From Rhizobium sp. NLR16a (GTDB lineage: Bacteria > Pseudomonadota > Alphaproteobacteria > Rhizobiales > Rhizobiaceae): a DNA stretch of 64,000 bases. Of this stretch, positions 58,516-64,000 are shown piece by piece (position 1 is the first letter of the stretch; every line of letters starts with the position of its first letter). The notes under the pieces were generated by a model that had not been told where the DNA came from, made no database searches, and worked only from the letters and a program-made list of their open reading frames with translations. The translations under genes and the position numbers were made by a program. Location of the stretch: positions 3,001,501 to 3,065,500 of the forward strand of contig NZ_CP072865.1 in NCBI RefSeq assembly GCF_017948245.1. Direction: 5' to 3'.

Positions 58516-58533
58516 TGCTATACAAATATAGCA
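58516..58533. promoter_or_regulatory. Operator-like palindrome upstream of the toxin-antitoxin pair
   Basis: TGCTATAcaaaTATAGCA, perfect 7-bp arms, 16 bases before the antitoxin start and overlapping a possible -10 element (TATATT on the minus strand). This is the expected site for RHH autorepression. Confidence 0.7.
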
Positions 58534-58729
58534 CCCGAAGCGTTCGGTCACCAGTCTCCTCCCGGAAATCTCGCTGATGCGACTACGCAATGCGAGCCCT
58601 ATACGTCGGTCTCGGGCAGAGTCGAATTCCTTGTGACCCGTGAGCGTGTTGAAGCAGGATCAAAAAATTAAACGCCCGTAGGACGCCTCGGTCGCCAGAA
58701 GCGGACAAACTTCCACTCAGATTTGCTCA

Positions 58730-59227
58730 TCAGCGCCCTCTTCCCCGCTTGCCCATCACCGCAGTTCCCAAGCGCTGGATCGCCTGACGCAGCTTGTCGC
58801 CCTCGATGCCCTCCATCATGCCTTCGAGCTTGCGCGCGGCCTCGCCCTTCAGCGGCGCGGGCGGGCGGGAGCGGCGGACGGCTTGCGACACCGGCTTCTG
58901 GACGATGCGGATCTGGTGGACGGCGGCGAAGCCGAAGAAGCTGTTGATGCGCTGGATAAGTTCGCCCTGGGCATGGGTGAGGAAGAGCGCGCGCGCGCCT
59001 TCGCAGGCGATCGTCAGCACGCCGGGGCGGAAGCTGCCGTCATCGCCGCCGCCGCGGGCCCAGGCGATCTTTTCCGGCCGGGTGCAATCGGCGAAATCCT
59101 CGCCGGCGATTTCGCTCCACGAGCCGAGTAGCGCCGTGTTGATGCCGGCGCGGCGCGCCAGGACCGGATCGATCAGCCCGTTCGCCAGTTCGGAAATCTG
59201 CTTCACATCTTTGCGTGGATAACTCAT
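58730..59227 (-). CDS. DciA-like DUF721 protein
   Basis: A 165-residue DUF721 (DciA) protein: KQISELANGLIDPVLARRAGINTALLGSWSEIAGEDFADCTRPEKIAWARG and VLTIACEGARALFLTHAQGELIQRINSFFGFAAVHQIRIVQ, the KH-like fold with the family W-x-x-IaG-x-x-a-x-h-x-x-P pattern. DciA helps load the replicative helicase in bacteria without DnaC. It is divergent from mutY, 96 bases apart, a conserved alphaproteobacterial pairing. Confidence 0.85.
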   Translation of the reverse strand: MSYPRKDVKQISELANGLIDPVLARRAGINTALLGSWSEIAGEDFADCTRPEKIAWARGGGDDGSFRPGVLTIACEGARALFLTHAQGELIQRINSFFGFAAVHQIRIVQKPVSQAVRRSRPPAPLKGEAARKLEGMMEGIEGDKLRQAIQRLGTAVMGKRGRGR

Positions 59228-59323
59228 CGAAACCTTTGAACGGCGTCACGAATTGGTGCGGCCGACTTGATCGCGCGGCGTTGCTTCGCCAAGTATAGGG
59301 CCTTCCCCCCATTGCGGCAAATC

Positions 59324-60427
59324 ATGACGACCACGACACTCGACACGCCCTCGGCAAAGCCCCTCCTCGACTGGTACGACCGCCATCACCGCGACCTGCC
59401 CTGGCGCGTTTCGCCCGGCATGGCGGCGCGCGGCGTCCGCGCCGATCCCTATCGCGTCTGGCTGTCCGAAGTGATGCTGCAGCAGACGACGGTGCAGGCG
59501 GTCAAACCCTATTTCGAGAAGTTTCTCGAGCGCTGGCCCGAAGTCTCCGATCTTGCCGCAGCCGAAAACGAGGCGGTCATGGCCGCCTGGGCGGGGCTCG
59601 GCTATTATGCGCGGGCCCGCAATCTGAAGAAATGCGCCGAAGCGGTAGCTAGGGAACATGGCGGCGTCTTTCCCGACACCGAAGAGGGACTGAAATCGCT
59701 TCCCGGCATCGGCGATTATACCGCTGCCGCCGTCGCCGCCATTGCTTTCAATCGGCGGGCCGCCGTCATGGACGGCAATGTCGAGCGGGTGATTTCAAGG
59801 CTTTATGCCATCGAAACACCGCTGCCGGGCGCCAAGCCGCTGATGAAGGCGAAGGTGGCGCTGCTGACGCCAGCGGCTCGGCCCGGTGATTTCGCCCAGG
59901 CGATGATGGATCTCGGGGCGACGATCTGCACGCCGAAGCGGCCGGCCTGTTCGCTCTGTCCGTTTCGCGATGCCTGCCAGGCGCTGAAGCTTTCCGATCC
60001 CGAGCTCTTTCCGGTCAAGGGGGCGAAGAAGGACAAGCCGGTTCGCCAGGGCGCGGCCTTCATCGCGGTGACCGCAGAGGGCGAGATCCTGCTCAGGCGG
60101 CGGGCCGATAGCGGCCTGCTCGGCGGCATGACCGAGGTGCCGACGACGGGCTGGACGGCGCGCATCGACGGCGAGACCTCCGTCACCGCCGCCCCCTTCG
60201 AGGCGGCCTGGCAATCCTGCGGCACCGTCATCCATGTCTTCACCCATTTCGAACTCCGGCTGTCGATCTGGCGGGCGGCGATCGCTGCAAAGCCGAAGCC
60301 GAATGCTGGCGTGGATGACGGATGGTGGGAACCGGTTACAAATCTTGAAGCGCAGGCCTTGCCGACCGTCATGAAAAAAGCGATCGCAGCGGCTATTCCT
60401 CTCGCGTTCAAAACATCCAGGGCATAA
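59324..60427 (+). CDS. mutY: Adenine DNA glycosylase MutY
   Basis: A 367-residue protein that removes A opposite 8-oxoG. Visible are SEVMLQQTTV with the catalytic Glu, LPGIGDYTAAAVAAIAF (helix-hairpin-helix), VMDGNVERV (catalytic Asp), the 4Fe-4S cluster ligands in CTPKRPACSLCPFRDAC, and a C-terminal NUDIX-like 8-oxoG-sensing domain (INQ-like RRRADSGLLGGMTEVPTTGW, HVFTHFELRL). ATG 59324 is chosen over an earlier in-frame start because the conserved region begins soon after it. It is divergent from dciA and followed after two bases by a HAD hydrolase. Confidence 0.96.
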   Translation: MTTTTLDTPSAKPLLDWYDRHHRDLPWRVSPGMAARGVRADPYRVWLSEVMLQQTTVQAVKPYFEKFLERWPEVSDLAAAENEAVMAAWAGLGYYARARNLKKCAEAVAREHGGVFPDTEEGLKSLPGIGDYTAAAVAAIAFNRRAAVMDGNVERVISRLYAIETPLPGAKPLMKAKVALLTPAARPGDFAQAMMDLGATICTPKRPACSLCPFRDACQALKLSDPELFPVKGAKKDKPVRQGAAFIAVTAEGEILLRRRADSGLLGGMTEVPTTGWTARIDGETSVTAAPFEAAWQSCGTVIHVFTHFELRLSIWRAAIAAKPKPNAGVDDGWWEPVTNLEAQALPTVMKKAIAAAIPLAFKTSRA

Positions 60428-60429
60428 AC

Positions 60430-61044
60430 ATGACCATCGAAATAAGGCATATCGTTTTCGACATCGGCAAAGTTCTCATTCATTACGATCCCAATCTCCC
60501 CTTCGCCCGCCTCATTCCCGACGAGGCCGAGCGCAATTGGTTTTTCGCCAATATCTGCACCCATGACTGGAACGTCGAGCAGGACCGCGGCCGCACCTGG
60601 GCGGAGGCCGAAGCGCAGCTGATCGAAGCGCATCCGACGCGCGAGGAGCACATCCGCGCTTTCCGCAAATACTGGCACGAGATGGTCCCGCACGCTTATG
60701 AGGAGAGCGTCGCGATCATGGAGGGGCTGATCGACGAAGGCCGCGACGTGACCATGCTCACCAACTTCGCCTCCGACACTTTCCGCGAGGCGCAGCAACG
60801 TTTCCCGTTCCTGACGAAACCGCGAGGCGTCACCGTTTCCGGCGATGTCGGCCTGATCAAGCCTGACATCGCGATCTATGAGACGCATACGAAGAGCTTC
60901 GGCCTCGATCCCGCCGCGACGATCTTCATCGACGACGCACCGGCCAATGTCGAAGGCGCCAAGGCCTTCGGCTGGAACGCGGTGCGGTTTTCGGGCGCGG
61001 ACAAACTGCGCAGCGATCTCGCTGCCTACGGCGTGAAGGTGTGA
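60430..61044 (+). CDS. HAD-superfamily hydrolase (YihX-like)
   Basis: A 204-residue HAD phosphatase-like protein. Motif I is FDIGKVLI (first Asp conserved; the usual second Asp position is Gly-Lys, as in the YihX/FDxGNVL subgroup), motif II lies in TMLTNFA, motif III is the Lys of GLIKPD, and motif IV is FIDDAPANVEGA. Substrate unknown; sugar phosphates are common. It starts two bases after the mutY stop and ends at the start of the NTF2-like gene, so all three are probably co-transcribed. Confidence 0.85.
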   Translation: MTIEIRHIVFDIGKVLIHYDPNLPFARLIPDEAERNWFFANICTHDWNVEQDRGRTWAEAEAQLIEAHPTREEHIRAFRKYWHEMVPHAYEESVAIMEGLIDEGRDVTMLTNFASDTFREAQQRFPFLTKPRGVTVSGDVGLIKPDIAIYETHTKSFGLDPAATIFIDDAPANVEGAKAFGWNAVRFSGADKLRSDLAAYGVKV

Positions 61045-61049
61045 GAGCC

Positions 61050-61415
61050 ATGGCCTTCGACCCGGCAGAGGAAATCGAACGCTTCCACGCCGCCATCAAC
61101 GCGCTGGATTTTCCGGCGATCGAGGACTATTTCGCCGAGGACGCGACCTATGTCTCGAACGGCGTCGGCAGCCTCTCGGGGCGACCAGAGATCATGGCTG
61201 CCTTCCGGCGCTATTTCGACGATTATCCCGATCAGACGGCGGAGAATTCGCTGGTGGAAAGCCTGACGCCCCTCTCCGGCCGCGCGGTCTGGTCGCTCAG
61301 CGCCACCCACAGCCGGACCGGCAAACCGCTGCTGCGCGAGGGCGAGGAAACGATCACCTTCAATGAAGATGGCCGCATCACGCGGGTCGAAGTCACCGAC
61401 TATCGCCAGTTCTGA
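61050..61415 (+). CDS. NTF2-like (SnoaL-fold) protein
   Basis: A 121-residue protein of the NTF2-like superfamily: EEIERFHAAINALDFPAIEDYFAEDATYVSNGVGSLSGRPEIMAAF, then RAVWSLSATHSRTGKP and ITFNEDGRITRVEVTDY. Function unknown. ATG 61050 with AAGGTG upstream is preferred; a GTG at 61041 would overlap the HAD stop. Confidence 0.8.
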   Translation: MAFDPAEEIERFHAAINALDFPAIEDYFAEDATYVSNGVGSLSGRPEIMAAFRRYFDDYPDQTAENSLVESLTPLSGRAVWSLSATHSRTGKPLLREGEETITFNEDGRITRVEVTDYRQF

Positions 61416-61523
61416 TCATTGCGCTTCCCAGCTCAAATAGAAGACGCCCGAGGCTTGAACCCCGGGCGCCTTGGTCTTCTTCCGCAACTGGAGGAAACCG
61501 GAAGAAGTTATTTCGATTCGCCA

Positions 61524-61571
61524 GAGCATGATGCCGAAAAGTGTAAGCGGTTTTCGGACGACATCATGCTC
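61524..61571. repeat. Rhizobial intergenic palindrome (RIME-like), copy 2
   Basis: GAGCATGATG/CATCATGCTC ends with CCGAAAA/TTTTCGG inside, almost identical to 45748-45800. The stretch 61440-61480 just before it has GCCCGAGG/CCCCGGGC, a possible terminator for the NTF2-like gene. Confidence 0.8.
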
Positions 61572-61594
61572 CAATTATCTGGTTTAGGCGCTGC

Positions 61595-62737
<1,143 letters not shown>

Positions 62738-62895
62738 TCATACGCTTTACGCTTAACTCTCCGTTATGGTTACCCAACTTAGTTACCAAAGCCTGAAGCA
62801 CTGGCCGATTTCGGGAATTTATTGTGGCGGGCAATCGGGTAACGGTCCGAGAGCGGCGCCATGAGGCGATTGTTTTAATCGTTTGCTTGAAAAGC

Positions 62896-63540
62896 TTATC
62901 TCTGTTGAGACTGGAGGGGCACCGAATGAGGAGTACCTTTTGGTTTCTCGGTCAGGGCGATGCAGAATGCCTGCCGGGGTGCAGCGTCCATCATTGAGAC
63001 ATAAACATCGAAAGGCGGAATGATTTTCAATTTGATTGCAAGCTGGACACAGTCCCCAGTGTTCTTGTTGCTTTTCAAGCAAGCATCCACGCGCCTGTAA
63101 TCTCCTATCACTTTGTTATCCCAAAAGTGCCTGGGAATAATTTGGTCCACCCCAAGACCATGATCTTTGAGAGCGTTACTTACTCCAGCGTCTTTCCAGG
63201 CGTATAGCCTGAGTGCTGTAACCTGATCCTCGAAATTCTGCACGATATTCTCCCTCATGGGAAAATACGACGGCGGCACAAGAATTCCCAAAGGCACTAG
63301 CCGATCCGCAAGCGAGGCCAAAGCTTCTGAATTTCCCTGGCGCGCTTCATGCCAAACGATTTTCCATGCTTCTGCGCAATTGCCCTTGCGGATCAGATTA
63401 AATGCTTGCTTCTCAAGGGCTGGCTGCTCATCAGCCGTCTGGGCAAAAACTGCAATTGGCGTAAGAGCAGCGGCTAAAGCAAATACCGTAAAGACTGCTC
63501 GAATGAGGCAAGAGCGCGAACAATTTTTTCTATCATCCAT
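62896..63540 (-). CDS. Secreted hypothetical protein
   Basis: A 214-residue protein with a signal peptide (RAVFTVFALAAALTPIAVFAQ, cleavage after FAQ). The mature part begins ADEQPALEKQAFNLIRKGNCAEAWKIVWHEARQGNSEALASLADRL, a Sel1-like helical repeat pattern, but only about two repeats are visible. Four Cys residues in the mature region could form disulfides. It is AT-richer than its neighbours, so it may be acquired. Function unknown. Confidence 0.65.
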   Translation of the reverse strand: MDDRKNCSRSCLIRAVFTVFALAAALTPIAVFAQTADEQPALEKQAFNLIRKGNCAEAWKIVWHEARQGNSEALASLADRLVPLGILVPPSYFPMRENIVQNFEDQVTALRLYAWKDAGVSNALKDHGLGVDQIIPRHFWDNKVIGDYRRVDACLKSNKNTGDCVQLAIKLKIIPPFDVYVSMMDAAPRQAFCIALTEKPKGTPHSVPLQSQQR

Positions 63541-63666
63541 TCGAGATTTGCGCCTTCAATGCAACTTGAGCCTTACATTTCGAAGATATCCGACAGCATT
63601 GCAAGTAAAAGCGAGAAAACCTGTTTCAGACGAAAACGGGCGGAGCTCTACCACTTCTCGCCGTCC

Positions 63667-64000
63667 TCACACCGCATCATGAACCCTGCGGCTGTCGGCC
63701 GGCGCCTCGCCGCGTTCGAACATGCCGTAGTCGCGCAGGACACTGGCGATGCGCAGGCGGTAATCGGCGAAGATGCCGCCGCGGCCCGCCTGCTGGGCGG
63801 ACCGATGGGCCTCACGGTTGCGCCATTCCTTCACCGCCGCCTCGTCGCGGAAGAAGGAGAGCGACAGCAGCTTGCCGCGGTTGGTCAGGCTTTCGAAACG
63901 TTCGATCGAGATGAAGCCGTCGATGGTTTCGAGTTCGGCACGCAGCTCGCCGGCGAGATCGAGATATTTGTGGCGCTCGCCCATATAGGGCACGACTTCG
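63667..64000 (-). CDS. Antibiotic-biosynthesis-monooxygenase (ABM) domain protein, cut by the window edge
   Basis: The C-terminal 111 residues of an ABM-domain protein: AELETIDGFISIERFESLTNRGKLLSLSFFRDEAAVKEWRNREAHRSAQQAGR is the characteristic dimeric alpha-beta barrel. The frame stays open through the window edge, so the start lies beyond 64000; an internal ATG at 63984 would delete the first strand. Such proteins act as monooxygenases or haem-degrading enzymes; the substrate is not known. Confidence 0.82.
   Translation of the reverse strand, partial: EVVPYMGERHKYLDLAGELRAELETIDGFISIERFESLTNRGKLLSLSFFRDEAAVKEWRNREAHRSAQQAGRGGIFADYRLRIASVLRDYGMFERGEAPADSRRVHDAV

Overview
The window looks like chromosomal DNA of a Rhizobium-type alphaproteobacterium (Rhizobiaceae). 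Pointers are GC-rich coding sequence, a CcrM-type GANTC methyltransferase with the exact architecture of the rhizobial enzyme, a DciA/DsbA/SMC/MutY block, pyruvate phosphate dikinase, cyclic-beta-1,2-glucan-type GH94 and glycoamylase enzymes, a DUF982-like fragment, and several families of intergenic palindromes typical of rhizobia. Nothing in the window names the species.

Layout. 0.7-9.7 kb (minus strand): an operon-like run phosphoketolase > GH94 phosphorylase-like protein > GH144-type glucanase > SpoIIAA-like STAS protein > MarC membrane protein; the two carbohydrate enzymes match modules of cyclic beta-1,2-glucan synthase split into separate genes. 10-18 kb: a BacA/YddA-like ABC permease whose fused ATPase domain has lost every catalytic motif, an RlpA lipoprotein with an antisense panE relic at its 3' end, tRNA-Pro, a lipoprotein, and a SerC-SerA fusion protein. 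18-21.6 kb: a Tet-type MFS pump and a mosaic of paired inverted palindromes, one pair enclosing an intact GIY-YIG nuclease gene. 21.6-26.8 kb: an envelope operon (PspA, YiaAB, an LplT-PlsC-acyl-ACP synthetase fusion) divergent from a TetR regulator with three operators between them. 26.9-28.3 kb: tandem 120-bp palindrome array and a short-chain dehydrogenase.

28.4-36.3 kb: a compact four-gene, minus-strand operon next to tRNA-Gln: PLD-nuclease/SNF2 helicase > Eco57I-type DNA methyltransferase > gamma-glutamylcyclotransferase-like protein > DprA-like Rossmann protein. It is AT-richer than its surroundings and is my best candidate for an undescribed anti-phage or restriction-like system.

36.6-47.3 kb: ordinary metabolic and regulatory genes (MBL hydrolase, DCC thiol oxidoreductase, saccharopine-dehydrogenase-like protein, VOC protein, WYL and MarR regulators, SnoaL protein, PHB-depolymerase-like esterase, redoxin, DUF1499 protein) and a 356-bp MITE-like element with 33-bp terminal inverted repeats. 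47.4-48.3 kb: an inverted, nearly identical second copy of the GIY-YIG/palindrome unit, with a frameshift in the nuclease. 48.5-64 kb: lipoprotein, ppdK, a likely structured small RNA, glutathione transferase, smc, dsbA-like gene, an inserted RelE/RelB-type toxin-antitoxin pair, dciA, mutY, HAD hydrolase, NTF2-like protein, ccrM, a secreted hypothetical protein and a truncated monooxygenase.

The two most interesting signals are the four-gene helicase/methylase operon and the GIY-YIG genes nested in REPIN-like palindrome pairs; the latter resemble the RAYT/REP arrangement with a different enzyme.
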